Shown here: positions 42,585-51,649 of the stretch, one piece after another
Layout: the number at the start of each line of letters is the position of its first letter
Numbering within the stretch: the stretch's first letter is position 1
Assembly: GCA_003963225.1 (NCBI GenBank)
Contig: RXKB01000004.1
Span: forward strand, 124,001 to 188,000
Reading direction: 5' to 3'
Origin: Candidatus Babelota bacterium
Lineage (GTDB): Bacteria > Babelota > Babeliae > Babelales > Vermiphilaceae
DNA: 64,000 nt
Made by a program: the position numbers and the translations under genes
The notes under the pieces: model-generated
What the model saw: the letters and a program-made list of their open reading frames with translations, nothing else
Databases searched by the model: none
Told to the model about the DNA's origin: nothing

Positions 42585-43363
42585 TGATAGTATCCTATGC
42601 AATACTATCACTTGTATTGTTAACTGGGATATGTTGGGGCTCGTTTCTAAATGTTATTGGGTACCGACTTATGCATCAAGACTCAATATTTTTTCCCAAG
42701 CGTTCTTATTGTCCATCGTGTAAACAAACTCTTCATTTTGTAGATTTAATACCTGTTTTTTCATGGATCATTCTTAATGGGCACTGCCGTTATTGTAAAG
42801 CGCCTATTTCTTATTTATATCCATTTATTGAAATACTGACAGGTATAGCGACAGTAATTCTTTATACTCATATGCATACTATATTTCATTTTATTTTTGG
42901 ATTTATATTTTGCTCATCATTATTTGTTATCACAAGAACTGATCTTGAAACCATGCTAATTTCTCAATGGACCACAGTATTTTTAGTACCGATTGCACTT
43001 GTAGCTACATTAGTTTTTCCGTTGCCCGTAGTATTTTTTGAATCTGCAATAGGCGCATTCTCAGCCTATGTTTTTTTATATGCCATCTCTTGGTGTTACA
43101 AAAAATATAAAAAGTGTGCTGGCATAGGAGAAGGAGATATAGAAATGCTTTGTATGATTGGAGCATTTTTAGGGCCAGTTGGATGGTGGCTCACTTTAGT
43201 TTTATCTTCTTTTTTAGGCAGCATTGCTGCGTTATACATGTTTTTACATGCACCAACTAATATACAAAACATTAAAATACCGTTTGGCCCATTTTTAGCA
43301 TTAGGCGCTTTTATAACATTGATTTGGCAACAATGGGTATTATCACTGTTTATACCGTTTTAA
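42584..43363 (+). CDS. pilD: Type IV prepilin peptidase
   Basis: Membrane aspartic protease that cuts and N-methylates type IV prepilins. The 259-residue protein has the N-terminal methylase region with two CxxC pairs (CPSCKQT and CRYCKAP) and about seven spans. The catalytic Asp residues lie in TRTDLETML and GEGDIEML. The GTG start overlaps the rbfA stop. A pilin gene ends 6 bases beyond it on the other strand, a likely substrate. Confidence 0.93.
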   Translation: MIVSYAILSLVLLTGICWGSFLNVIGYRLMHQDSIFFPKRSYCPSCKQTLHFVDLIPVFSWIILNGHCRYCKAPISYLYPFIEILTGIATVILYTHMHTIFHFIFGFIFCSSLFVITRTDLETMLISQWTTVFLVPIALVATLVFPLPVVFFESAIGAFSAYVFLYAISWCYKKYKKCAGIGEGDIEMLCMIGAFLGPVGWWLTLVLSSFLGSIAALYMFLHAPTNIQNIKIPFGPFLALGAFITLIWQQWVLSLFIPF

Positions 43364-43369
43364 TACTTA

Positions 43370-43852
43370 TTAGTCTTGCAAATCATCTTGTACAATTTTT
43401 ATTATTTTATTTTGGTCTATAGACAAAATATCTGGTTGCCCATCCCCATCAATATCACCAACAGCATACGCGACAAAACCATTTTGATCAGCATGCGTAC
43501 CATTCAAATACGAAGCAGATGTTTGTAATTTACCTGTAAAATACGATTGCCCTTCAGCACCATTTGCAAAACCATACGTATAATAAAACTGTTCGTCTGA
43601 ACCACCACCATGATACCCCTCAGGTTGCCATCCGGCGCCCCCTGAACCGTTAAGTTGCGTTGTGTACTTGCCATGCTCAGCCCAGTAAGCTTTCTGTACT
43701 GCATATAATGCTTGCAGATTAATATATGCTTCAGTACGTTTTGTTTTGGCAATAATTTTTGAAAAAGTAGGAATAGAAAGAGCTGCTAAAAAAGCAATAA
43801 TGGCAATCACAATCATAAGTTCAAGTAAGGTAAAGCCTTGATTTTTAAGCAT
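43370..43852 (-). CDS. Type IV pilin / type II secretion pseudopilin
   Basis: A prepilin of 160 residues. The leader MLKNQG is followed by FTLLELMIVIAIIAFLAALSIP, with the cleavage site between Gly and Phe and the essential Glu at position 5 of the mature chain. The globular part is Gly-rich and ends with GDIDGDGQPDILSID, an EF-hand-like calcium loop seen in some pseudopilins. The ATG at 43852 gives the usual short leader; an ATG at 43879 would add nine residues. It may serve in DNA uptake, adhesion or secretion; the rest of a pilus assembly system is not in the window. Confidence 0.92.
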   Translation of the reverse strand: MLKNQGFTLLELMIVIAIIAFLAALSIPTFSKIIAKTKRTEAYINLQALYAVQKAYWAEHGKYTTQLNGSGGAGWQPEGYHGGGSDEQFYYTYGFANGAEGQSYFTGKLQTSASYLNGTHADQNGFVAYAVGDIDGDGQPDILSIDQNKIIKIVQDDLQD

Positions 43853-44057
43853 ATAAAATACTCGCTTCAGTAAATGCATTTCTACTAATGTATCTTAAAA
43901 CTATTTATATTTGTCAATGGTCTTTGCAGTAATATACTAAATAAGCTTTTTGCAATGTCTCTAATCCATGGTATACTATTGCTAATTAATTCTTTTTTAC
44001 TTAATAAAAATTTCATAGTTTTATAATTATTATTAAAATCTAATCAAAAGGCCTATT

Positions 44058-44819
44058 ATGTTACAAAAACAGTTTGTGTCTTTGTTTTTGATTATGTTTA
44101 TGTATAAACCTATTCTTATTGAAGCTCGCATTTTTAATTTTTTTGAACGTACTATTTTTGGCAAAAATATAGCTAATAATGAAGGATATCAAGAACTTTG
44201 TAATGAAATAAAAGAGTATTTTGATATATCCCAAGATCATAAACTATACTATGCACGTTGGCCGTGGACATACTTTTCTTCTTTTACCTTGCACACAGGT
44301 ACTTGGATAAATAAATCAGTTTGGGACGAGCTTGATATAAACGAACAAATTTATACTATGTATCATGAAATTGCACACAAAGCTTTAGCTCATCCGTTAA
44401 AACAGTACACACGAATATTGAGCACTTTATTACTATTTGGTTTTATATTTTATACAATGAATGCGTGGAATAAAAAACCTTTAGATAATCTTATTCGAAA
44501 AATTATTGTCAACAAATGGGGCCCACAAGCAATAAAAACACCTGTTATTTTACAGATAATAAATTGTATTTTTGTACCAATCACAATCCTTGCTATTACA
44601 TTCATAGCAGCAAGCTCCTTTGCAAAATATTGTGAGCAAGAAGCTGATGAAAAAGCGGCTATTGCACTGTGCGAACAAGATCGCAATGATATTGTAGAAA
44701 ATCAAATAAATTATTTAGAAACTATAGAGCAAGAACAAGGTAATATTAGCAGCATATTCTTCCCCTCAATTCACTCACAAATACAATATCTCAAAAAAAT
44801 AGTAAAACGTTACTCTTAA
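44058..44819 (+). CDS. M48-family membrane metalloprotease
   Basis: A 253-residue protein with a signal-like N-terminus (FVSLFLIMFMYKPILIEA) and two central membrane spans. The zinc motif is YHEIAHKALAHP (HExxH) near residue 108, the third ligand lies in CEQEADEKAA near 200, and SIHSQIQYLKKIV matches the C-terminal family segment. AAAAGG precedes the ATG. It lies 10 bases before an ABC ATPase gene and so appears to belong to that operon, an unusual companion for an exporter. Confidence 0.82.
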   Translation: MLQKQFVSLFLIMFMYKPILIEARIFNFFERTIFGKNIANNEGYQELCNEIKEYFDISQDHKLYYARWPWTYFSSFTLHTGTWINKSVWDELDINEQIYTMYHEIAHKALAHPLKQYTRILSTLLLFGFIFYTMNAWNKKPLDNLIRKIIVNKWGPQAIKTPVILQIINCIFVPITILAITFIAASSFAKYCEQEADEKAAIALCEQDRNDIVENQINYLETIEQEQGNISSIFFPSIHSQIQYLKKIVKRYS

Positions 44820-44828
44820 AAGGTTTTT

Positions 44829-45575
44829 ATGCAGCCACTCATTTCCATAATCAATGTTGTTAAAACATATAAAAAAGGTAGTAAACCTGTTAATGCACTC
44901 AACAATGTGTCATTTGATATTCATGAAGGAGAAATTTTTGGATTACTTGGTGTTAACGGCGCTGGTAAAACAACGCTTTCGTCAATACTTGCAACTTTAC
45001 ACCCAGTTAGCTCAGGCGATATTTTATTTAAAGGCAAATCAATATACAACGATGTATATGCATACAGAAAAAAGCTTGGGTTTTGCCCTCAATACCAAAA
45101 CCTTGATTCGCTGCTAACCGTAAGGCAAAATCTTGAGTTTGCAGGTAGATACTATTTAATTCCTGAAACTGAAATACAAAAAAGAGTCAGAGAACTTTTA
45201 CAAAATTTTGAGTTAGAGCGCTATCAAGATTTTAAAATTGATGCTCTTTCTGGTGGCAACAAACAACGTGTATTGATTGCCAGAGCAATGCTTCACCGGC
45301 CGGCACTCATTCTATTAGACGAGCCAACTGTTGGTCTTGACCCTGACATACGCAAAAAATTGTGGGATATGATTAAGGATTTAAAAAAAGAAGGTGTGAC
45401 TGTGGTGTTAACCACCCACTATCTTGACGAAGCAGAATATTTATCCGATCGCATATGTATTTTACACAAGGGTAAGGTAATTAAAATAGAAACAGTAGAA
45501 ACACTTATAAAAACAGGTGAAGGCAAAAAGCTGGAAGATATTTTTATTACTTTTGTTGAACAACAACAAGACTGA
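44829..45575 (+). CDS. ABC transporter ATP-binding protein (ABC-2 exporter type)
   Basis: A 248-residue ATPase with Walker A GVNGAGKTT near residue 40, the Q-loop region FCPQYQNLDSLLTV, signature LSGGNKQRVLIARAML, Walker B LILLDEPTVGLDP and H-loop TTHYLDEAE. It most resembles the ATPases of drug or polysaccharide exporters. It is followed by four permease genes but no second ATPase, so one ATPase must serve two permease pairs. Confidence 0.93.
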   Translation: MQPLISIINVVKTYKKGSKPVNALNNVSFDIHEGEIFGLLGVNGAGKTTLSSILATLHPVSSGDILFKGKSIYNDVYAYRKKLGFCPQYQNLDSLLTVRQNLEFAGRYYLIPETEIQKRVRELLQNFELERYQDFKIDALSGGNKQRVLIARAMLHRPALILLDEPTVGLDPDIRKKLWDMIKDLKKEGVTVVLTTHYLDEAEYLSDRICILHKGKVIKIETVETLIKTGEGKKLEDIFITFVEQQQD

Positions 45576-45618
45576 TGTTTATTTTTACTTTGTAAATCCC
45601 ATTAAAAAAGTTATAAGT

Positions 45619-46440
45619 ATGTCTTTTTTCAAAAATATGCTATCTGATAAACACAAATCATATATGAATATACTGTGTGCATTGATCAAAAAAGATTTGT
45701 TTTTGCTTAAGAAAAAAAGTAAAACTATGTTTTTTAATAGTTTGATATTATTAAGCATGGAACTGTTGACTATGGGTTATTTATATCCATTGTTTGGCAT
45801 GCCTACTTATTTAATAATACCTACCTTTATAGGATGGCCTTTAATAAATATTATGGTAAACCTTGCATACGTATTTTGCATGAAATATACTTTAGGAGCA
45901 ATATATACCGGATATGGCTTTATGTCATATGATTTAACATTACCACTGCCAATAGGATATCTTATCACCTATTACCTACTTTCTTTTATCATTGAAGCAT
46001 CAGCTGCAACATTACCTTTATTAATAATAGGATTGACGCTATTGTCACACTTGGGTATATCATTTCAAGGATCAATTATACTTTTTTGTGTGTTGTATAT
46101 TCTAGGATTAGGTTTATTTGCAAGCACTTTTTTAGGTATGAGTTTTTGGTACCAAAACACTTGGTTTAAAAACAATGCTTGGACAAGACGTATTGGTCCG
46201 CTCATGGCTTTTGGTGCTATTGCTACCCCATGGTTTGAAATATACAAATACTCAAAAATTATCAGCTACTTGATGCTTTTAAACCCATTAACCTACCTTG
46301 TAGAAGCTTTACGAGCAAGCTTATTGTACAATGGTACCTTTATTTCTTTACCAATATGCACTATGATAATCGGACTATGTTATTTTATAACCATACAATG
46401 GTTATTACAAAGTATGCGTAGAAAGTTAGATCTTATTTAA
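45619..46440 (+). CDS. ABC-2 type permease, copy A1
   Basis: A 273-residue inner-membrane protein with about six spans, typical of ABC-2 exporters. The ATG at 45619 matches its paralogue; longer starts would overlap the ATPase gene. It shares long identical patches with the gene at 47258 (for example IKKDLFLLK, MKYTLGA-YTGYGFM, DLTLPLP), so the two arose by duplication. Near the end FKNNAWTRRIGPLMAFGAIATP carries the conserved cytoplasmic segment. It is part of the operon starting at 44058. Confidence 0.87.
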   Translation: MSFFKNMLSDKHKSYMNILCALIKKDLFLLKKKSKTMFFNSLILLSMELLTMGYLYPLFGMPTYLIIPTFIGWPLINIMVNLAYVFCMKYTLGAIYTGYGFMSYDLTLPLPIGYLITYYLLSFIIEASAATLPLLIIGLTLLSHLGISFQGSIILFCVLYILGLGLFASTFLGMSFWYQNTWFKNNAWTRRIGPLMAFGAIATPWFEIYKYSKIISYLMLLNPLTYLVEALRASLLYNGTFISLPICTMIIGLCYFITIQWLLQSMRRKLDLI

Positions 46441-46453
46441 TAACGGAATTTTT

Positions 46454-47248
46454 ATGAATCATTACTGTAATACAGCAAAAACAATATATGCCTTTTTACA
46501 ACGTGATTGGCTTATTTATAAAGCATCTTTTATTGATAAATGTATTAATTATGGCTTGCTTTGGCCTATTATTTTTGGTTTTTCTTTTGGCGTATTACGC
46601 AAAAACATTTTATTTTCTGCAAACCCAGACCCTTACTTTGGCTCAATAGTATTAGTAGGATCTGTTGTTGCACCTATGATGATAATTGCCTATAGTACGA
46701 CTTTTGATTTAATGTTTGACCTTGAAAGTAAAAAGCACGTTCTTTTTCAAAGCTTAATTTTAAACCCTGCATATGTACTTTTAGAAAAATGGCTTTTTGC
46801 AAGCATATATACTTTTTTGATAACTATTCTTTTTTTCCCGTCCATGCAACTAATACTAAAGAATCATTTTATAATTCAAAACCATGACTGGATTTCTTTA
46901 ATTATATTTATGTTTCTTGCTTGTTGTGCCATGTGTTCATTACAACAAATGTGTGCATTGTTTTTGAAAATACCAAATTTGTATTCATTTTCTATTAGAT
47001 TTAATAGTGTCTTAATGAACATGGGCGGCACGTTATTTATAACGTCTCCTTTGCTATCAATACCATATATTGGACTTATCTTTTTTTTCAATCCTATTTT
47101 ACATATAACTGAAGGAATAAGAGGAATATTGTATACAAATGCAAATGTAATACCGTTTAAAATCTGTTGCATATATTTAATTAGTGTTATTTTTGTAACA
47201 ACCTATGTCAGCTTTATACAGTTTAAAAAAAGAACAGATCATTTATAA
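46454..47248 (+). CDS. ABC-2 type permease, copy B1
   Basis: A 264-residue membrane protein with about six spans. It shares INYG-LWP, GFSF-VLRKNI and TFDLMFDLESK-H-LFQ with the gene at 48109, and NPILHITEGIRGILYT near the C-terminus. It probably forms a half-transporter with copy A1. It starts 14 bases after copy A1 and ends 10 bases before copy A2. Confidence 0.87.
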   Translation: MNHYCNTAKTIYAFLQRDWLIYKASFIDKCINYGLLWPIIFGFSFGVLRKNILFSANPDPYFGSIVLVGSVVAPMMIIAYSTTFDLMFDLESKKHVLFQSLILNPAYVLLEKWLFASIYTFLITILFFPSMQLILKNHFIIQNHDWISLIIFMFLACCAMCSLQQMCALFLKIPNLYSFSIRFNSVLMNMGGTLFITSPLLSIPYIGLIFFFNPILHITEGIRGILYTNANVIPFKICCIYLISVIFVTTYVSFIQFKKRTDHL

Positions 47249-47257
47249 ATTTTTAGA

Positions 47258-48097
47258 ATGGATTACATGGACTACTTTGAAAAATTATTACCCAAAGATC
47301 TGAGATCATATATCAGTATACTATGCGCAATGATCAAAAAAGATCTATTTTTGCTCAAACAAAAAACCGCAGATATTATTATTAATAGCGCTATCATTTT
47401 AACTATGGAACTTATTGTATGGTGTTATTTGTATCCACTGCTTGGTATGCCTCAAGAACTAGTACTTCCTATGTTTGTTGGCTGGCCACTTATTTCTATC
47501 ATGATTAATCTTGGATTTTGTTTTTCGATGAAATACACGTTAGGTGCATTGTATACCGGGTATGGATTTATGGAATTCGATCTGACGTTGCCGCTACCAA
47601 CATCATATGTACTTGCAAAGTACATTATCTCTTTTGTAATAGAAGCTTGTATTGCTACTTTGCCCTTGATTCTTATTGGTATTACTATAATACAGTATCT
47701 TTACCCAACAGTCATTATAGCTGGACTACTACCTTTTTGTTTATTATATATTATGAACCTGAGTCTTATTGCAATAGTTTTTTTAGCCCTAAGTTTTTGG
47801 TATCCAAATCAATGGTTTGAAAATAATGTATGGCCACGTCGCATAGGACCAATTATTACTTTTGGTGCCGTTTTTGCTCCGTGGCACCAAGTATATGTAT
47901 TTTCAAAGCCAATTGGCATACTAATGCTTTTAAATCCTCTAACCTATGTTACTGAGGCAATGCGCAGTGTATTGTTAAAAGGAAATGGCATATATATTTC
48001 TTTGTGGTTTTGCATACCCATACTTATACTATTATTTTTAGTTTCGACGTTATGGATGAGCAAAAGTGTACGTTCAAAACTTGATCTTTTATCTTAA
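47258..48097 (+). CDS. ABC-2 type permease, copy A2
   Basis: A 279-residue membrane protein, paralogue of the gene at 45619. Identity is strongest at ILCAMIKKDLFLLK, YLYPLLGMP, SMKYTLGALYTGYGFM and WPRRIGPIITFGAVFAPW. A second ATG three codons in is also possible. The sequence has drifted enough to suggest an old duplication and perhaps a different substrate. Confidence 0.87.
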   Translation: MDYMDYFEKLLPKDLRSYISILCAMIKKDLFLLKQKTADIIINSAIILTMELIVWCYLYPLLGMPQELVLPMFVGWPLISIMINLGFCFSMKYTLGALYTGYGFMEFDLTLPLPTSYVLAKYIISFVIEACIATLPLILIGITIIQYLYPTVIIAGLLPFCLLYIMNLSLIAIVFLALSFWYPNQWFENNVWPRRIGPIITFGAVFAPWHQVYVFSKPIGILMLLNPLTYVTEAMRSVLLKGNGIYISLWFCIPILILLFLVSTLWMSKSVRSKLDLLS

Positions 48098-48108
48098 AGG
48101 GCACTGCA

Positions 48109-48903
48109 ATGTTTTTTAACACTCCATCATGGTCTATATTGAAATCATTTTTTTATAAAGACTGGTTAATTCATAAACAATCTTTAAAAGATAATAGCAT
48201 AAATTATGGCATTTTATGGCCTATGACTTTTGGCTTTTCTTTTACTGTATTACGCAAAAATATTTTTTTTGCATCATCACAAGATGCTTATTTTGGTTCC
48301 ATGATTCTTGTTGGCTCAATAATAGTACCCATGATGGTTGTAGCTTATTTTGTTACATTTGATTTAATGTTTGATCTTGAAAGCAGAAAACATATTTTGT
48401 TTCAAACATCCATCATACACCCCCGATGGGTATTATTACAAAAACTAGTATTTGCAACATGTTACACTTTTTGCATTTGCATGTTATTTTTTCCTGCAGC
48501 AAAACTTTTTTTAGGTAATCACTTTATAATACAACATCAATCATGGTTACAGCTTAGTTTATTTATGTTACTTGCAACATTTGCTATGTGCGCAATCCAA
48601 CAAACATGTGCAGCTATGCTTACCATAAATAAACTTGACAACTATTGGATCAGATTTAATGCAGTGCTTATGAATATGGGAGGAACGTTTATTACTACAT
48701 CTCCATTATTGACAGCGCCATTTGTGGGGCGCTTGTTATTTTTAAATCCTGTACTGCATATGACTGAAGGCATACGAGGCATTTTATATTCTGGCCATAC
48801 TAGTATTACTGTTTTTACCTGCTGCATCTATCTTTTGGTTATTGCGATAGTTTCAATACTTATTGGATGGCATGTATTTAAAAAACGGGTAGATCATCTC
48901 TAA
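48109..48903 (+). CDS. ABC-2 type permease, copy B2
   Basis: A 264-residue membrane protein of the same length as its paralogue at 46454. Shared patches include FKDWLIHKQS against QRDWLIYKAS, TFDLMFDLES, NHFIIQ and MNMGGTFITTSPLL. It ends the six-gene unit and is convergent with the following minus-strand gene 8 bases away. Confidence 0.87.
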   Translation: MFFNTPSWSILKSFFYKDWLIHKQSLKDNSINYGILWPMTFGFSFTVLRKNIFFASSQDAYFGSMILVGSIIVPMMVVAYFVTFDLMFDLESRKHILFQTSIIHPRWVLLQKLVFATCYTFCICMLFFPAAKLFLGNHFIIQHQSWLQLSLFMLLATFAMCAIQQTCAAMLTINKLDNYWIRFNAVLMNMGGTFITTSPLLTAPFVGRLLFLNPVLHMTEGIRGILYSGHTSITVFTCCIYLLVIAIVSILIGWHVFKKRVDHL

Positions 48904-48910
48904 CAGTTTA

Positions 48911-49867
48911 TTAATAAAGCAATTGTTTTGTTAAAGCAAGGTCTTCGTTTAGTTGATATGAAATATGAAAAGTTAAATCTACATCTTTTAATGTTTTGAC
49001 ATTATTATAAGTAGTTTGCACTATACATGGCGGATTTTGATGATAAGTATACGTCGACCCAATAACTAAACTATCTATACAATTTTCTATGTACACGGCA
49101 TCTTTGGGATTGAAAAATTTTTGATAAAAATTTTTTGATAAAGATTGCTTATCATTATCAAAAAACTCAGTAGGTGTTGGAAAAGTGATACGAATTTTTT
49201 TAGTCGGAAACATCTTTTTATTACACATAAAAACAAGCTGGTCTTTTATATTATTAAAAGTAAAATATCTTTTTATTACTGCATCAATAAGTAGCTGTCT
49301 AGTATCCATATTAATACTAACATTTAAATGTAAATCTTTTCTTTTTAAAGTCATAACAGAAATAAGGTATAACATACGGCTACGGTCATCGTGCTGTAAT
49401 TTATTATGATAAGGCCGATATTTTAACGAAGATAGAACATTAGATAAATAAACAACATATATACTGCTTTTTATAAATAAAAATGGTCGATGATTAACAA
49501 TGCCACAAAAATAATTATTTGTTTTTAAATGCATCTGCCGTGAGACTAATCTTAATGCATAATACACTGAATACACATTTTTAATATAACAAATTTTTGC
49601 ATACTCTTGTAAAAAAATCTGTTTTTCTTTATGCCACTGTTCTTTATTTGCAGGAGTAATTCTTTTATAAAACATATACTCCAATATCGTATGGAACAAA
49701 TGTTTTTTTAATGCTTTTTTTGGTTTCAAACACCAATCTACTATATAATTAAAAACATCGGCAGGCAAATCAAAAATAGTTATTTTAGAAGATGCTTTTT
49801 CCATACTTAATAAAGAACATGTACCAATAACTTGCATCAGTAAAAAAAGTTTTTTTATACCAATCAT
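48911..49867 (-). CDS. Secreted protein with F-box-like N-terminus
   Basis: A 318-residue protein. After a signal peptide (MIGIKKLFLLMQVIGTCSLLS) comes ITIFDLPADVFNYIVDW, which resembles the first half of an F-box (LPxDVxxxI), and about 70 residues later YYALRLVSRQMHLK resembles its second half. In eukaryotes F-boxes recruit proteins to SCF ubiquitin ligases, and some intracellular bacteria export F-box effectors. The insertion between the halves makes the assignment uncertain. The remaining 200 residues are unknown. The decayed gene at 63405 begins in a similar way. Confidence 0.55.
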   Translation of the reverse strand: MIGIKKLFLLMQVIGTCSLLSMEKASSKITIFDLPADVFNYIVDWCLKPKKALKKHLFHTILEYMFYKRITPANKEQWHKEKQIFLQEYAKICYIKNVYSVYYALRLVSRQMHLKTNNYFCGIVNHRPFLFIKSSIYVVYLSNVLSSLKYRPYHNKLQHDDRSRMLYLISVMTLKRKDLHLNVSINMDTRQLLIDAVIKRYFTFNNIKDQLVFMCNKKMFPTKKIRITFPTPTEFFDNDKQSLSKNFYQKFFNPKDAVYIENCIDSLVIGSTYTYHQNPPCIVQTTYNNVKTLKDVDLTFHISYQLNEDLALTKQLLY

Positions 49868-49925
49868 AGACTTTACGCATTATTTTTTTACTATACAACA
49901 TACGATGCTAATATCATATTATACA

Positions 49926-50291
49926 TTATAAAGGTTTGCAAAAAACAGCTTCTATATTATGACCATTTAAATCAATAACAAATACAGCATAACAATGCTC
50001 TGCATACTCTTTTCTAAAACCTGGCTTACCATTACATTTTCCTCCATGCAAAAGCGCAGTTTTATAAAACAGACCCACTTGTGCTTTTGTATAAGCATTA
50101 AAAGCAATATGTACTGACGCGGACAGTAAGCTGGTTGTATTCGCCTGCTTGATTTCAAACATATCATTAACATCAATGCCATAGCCAATAACTACGTTTT
50201 CAATTTCTAAAACTTTTTTGTACCCAAGCACATGCATTATAGCATCGTAGAACAAAGCAGTTTTTTCTAAATTACTTAGTTTTATTTGCAC
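49926..50291 (-). CDS. VOC (glyoxalase-fold) protein
   Basis: A 121-residue single-domain protein of the vicinal oxygen chelate superfamily: QIKLSNLEKTALFYDAIMHVLGY at the start, HIAFNAYTKAQVGLFYKTAL in the middle, and YAVFVIDLNGHNIEAVF at the end. Metal ligand positions (His, Glu) can be seen. The start is GTG; the family usually begins one or two residues before it, so the annotated start may be a few residues short. Likely a small-molecule or detoxification enzyme; substrate unknown. Confidence 0.85.
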   Translation of the reverse strand: MQIKLSNLEKTALFYDAIMHVLGYKKVLEIENVVIGYGIDVNDMFEIKQANTTSLLSASVHIAFNAYTKAQVGLFYKTALLHGGKCNGKPGFRKEYAEHCYAVFVIDLNGHNIEAVFCKPL

Positions 50292-50308
50292 ATGATTAAA
50301 AAGTTGGA

Positions 50309-50500
50309 TTAAAATTCCACAATGTCAGTTGAAGCATGTTCTATTATTAATGATAAGCTATACAGTGATTCTTGTAAAAAAATGGCATCCTTCACATCTT
50401 CTGCATATAATACGCAATGTAATGTATGCTTAATTGAACGAAAAAGAGCTGCTTTAATCAAATTATAAAGTAACCCTTCTATACCTAATAGGATAATCAA
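50309..50500 (-). CDS. Doubtful small open frame between two genes
   Basis: A 63-codon frame from a TTG encodes IKHTLHCVLYAEDVKDAIFL and LIIEHASTDIVEF. It fills the gap between two minus-strand genes and overlaps the upstream one by 38 bases, but it has no ribosome binding site. It could be a remnant of a decayed gene. Confidence 0.2.
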   Translation of the reverse strand: MIILLGIEGLLYNLIKAALFRSIKHTLHCVLYAEDVKDAIFLQESLYSLSLIIEHASTDIVEF

Positions 50501-51329
50501 AAAATGTTATTCGCCTCATGTCACAATAAATCAATGCACATTCCAATATCGCAAAATAGGAAGCTGTTAACATTAAATCCTCAGAAGAAGGCATAGGCGC
50601 TCTTACGCATGCTGAAACGGCCAAATCTGCGATGGCCCCAGTTACTAATGCTAATCTACCAAAAACGTTAAAAAATTCTCCGTGTTCTTCCAATATCAAT
50701 TTACATGTTGATAATTCACTATTTTCTACTATTATCTCAGTGTCTGCTAAATGCCTTGTGTACTTTTTATTCAATTTTTTTAAATACGAAAACGCCTCTA
50801 TTGAAAAAAAGCCATTTTGTTGATATTGAAATTTATAATACTGCACTTTTAAATACTTACACAAATGAAAAAAATTACATTTTCCACTTTTTTCCTTAAA
50901 ATATTCATTTAAAGCTTCAATAGTACAATGACCTTTTCTTAAATGAAAAGCCAATATAGTAATGTACTGGATATATTTATTTGTGGAAAAGTTTTTCAAT
51001 GCGTAAAATAAAGCACCTCCAGCTTGAGGCAATTCTGCATTCAAAAGATATTCAGTTATTAGAGGCTCTATAGCAAAAATATTTGGTTTGTATTCAGATT
51101 TACTTCCGGTGTACAAACGGTTATTAATAACAAGACGACGATCTTCGTCTACTTTTCTTTTTTCCCCAAAATTGGAATTTACATTTCCCGGTACGTTTAA
51201 AAGTTCTTTTTGATAATATTTTTCAGTTGTAATTTTAATTGGAGTCAAGTCACCACCAATATTCATTGACCACGCTGGTTTATTTGCGCATATGCTTACT
51301 AATACTATTGCTTGCTTAATTGTTAGCAT
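50463..51329 (-). CDS. Secreted protein of unknown function
   Basis: I do not recognise this 288-residue protein. It starts with a signal peptide (MLTIKQAIVLVSICANKPAWS) and is otherwise mainly helical with several Cys and Tyr residues; a hydrophobic segment (VFGRLALVTGAIADLAVSACV) near residue 240 may be membrane-associated. The ATG at 51329 has AGGAAC upstream; a longer frame from 51377 hides the signal peptide. Confidence 0.6.
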   Translation of the reverse strand: MLTIKQAIVLVSICANKPAWSMNIGGDLTPIKITTEKYYQKELLNVPGNVNSNFGEKRKVDEDRRLVINNRLYTGSKSEYKPNIFAIEPLITEYLLNAELPQAGGALFYALKNFSTNKYIQYITILAFHLRKGHCTIEALNEYFKEKSGKCNFFHLCKYLKVQYYKFQYQQNGFFSIEAFSYLKKLNKKYTRHLADTEIIVENSELSTCKLILEEHGEFFNVFGRLALVTGAIADLAVSACVRAPMPSSEDLMLTASYFAILECALIYCDMRRITFFDYPIRYRRVTL

Positions 51330-51649
51330 TATTGTTCCTGATGTTTTATAAAATATAAATGTTTTCACATGGCACATAATTATAAAGAAATATTTAATTT
51401 AAAGCAAATTTTTTTTTAAAAAATATTTACAAAAACAATGTTATTGCTTTTAGATATCTTAAGAATTTTGCAAACACAAGACCAATCTGCGAATACAAAA
51501 CCTATATAAAAAAATCGAATATAATACTCTAAATAAGGCCTATTAAAAACGACTATCAAAAACAATACAACGCCAATAATAAAGTATGGTTTTAATTGAG
51601 AATATGTGCTATTATAATCTATAATTCAACATAATTTTAGGCTTAACTG
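51330..51649. other. AT-rich divergent intergenic region
   Basis: A stretch of 320 bases between two divergent genes. Apart from the promoter listed at 51596, I see no gene, repeat or structured RNA in it. Confidence 0.5.
51596..51625 (+). promoter_or_regulatory. Promoter upstream of trhO
   Basis: TTGAGA at 51596-51601 and TATAAT at 51620-51625 with an 18-base spacer, 24 bases before the trhO ATG. A second TATAAT at 51613 lacks a good -35 partner. Confidence 0.5.
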
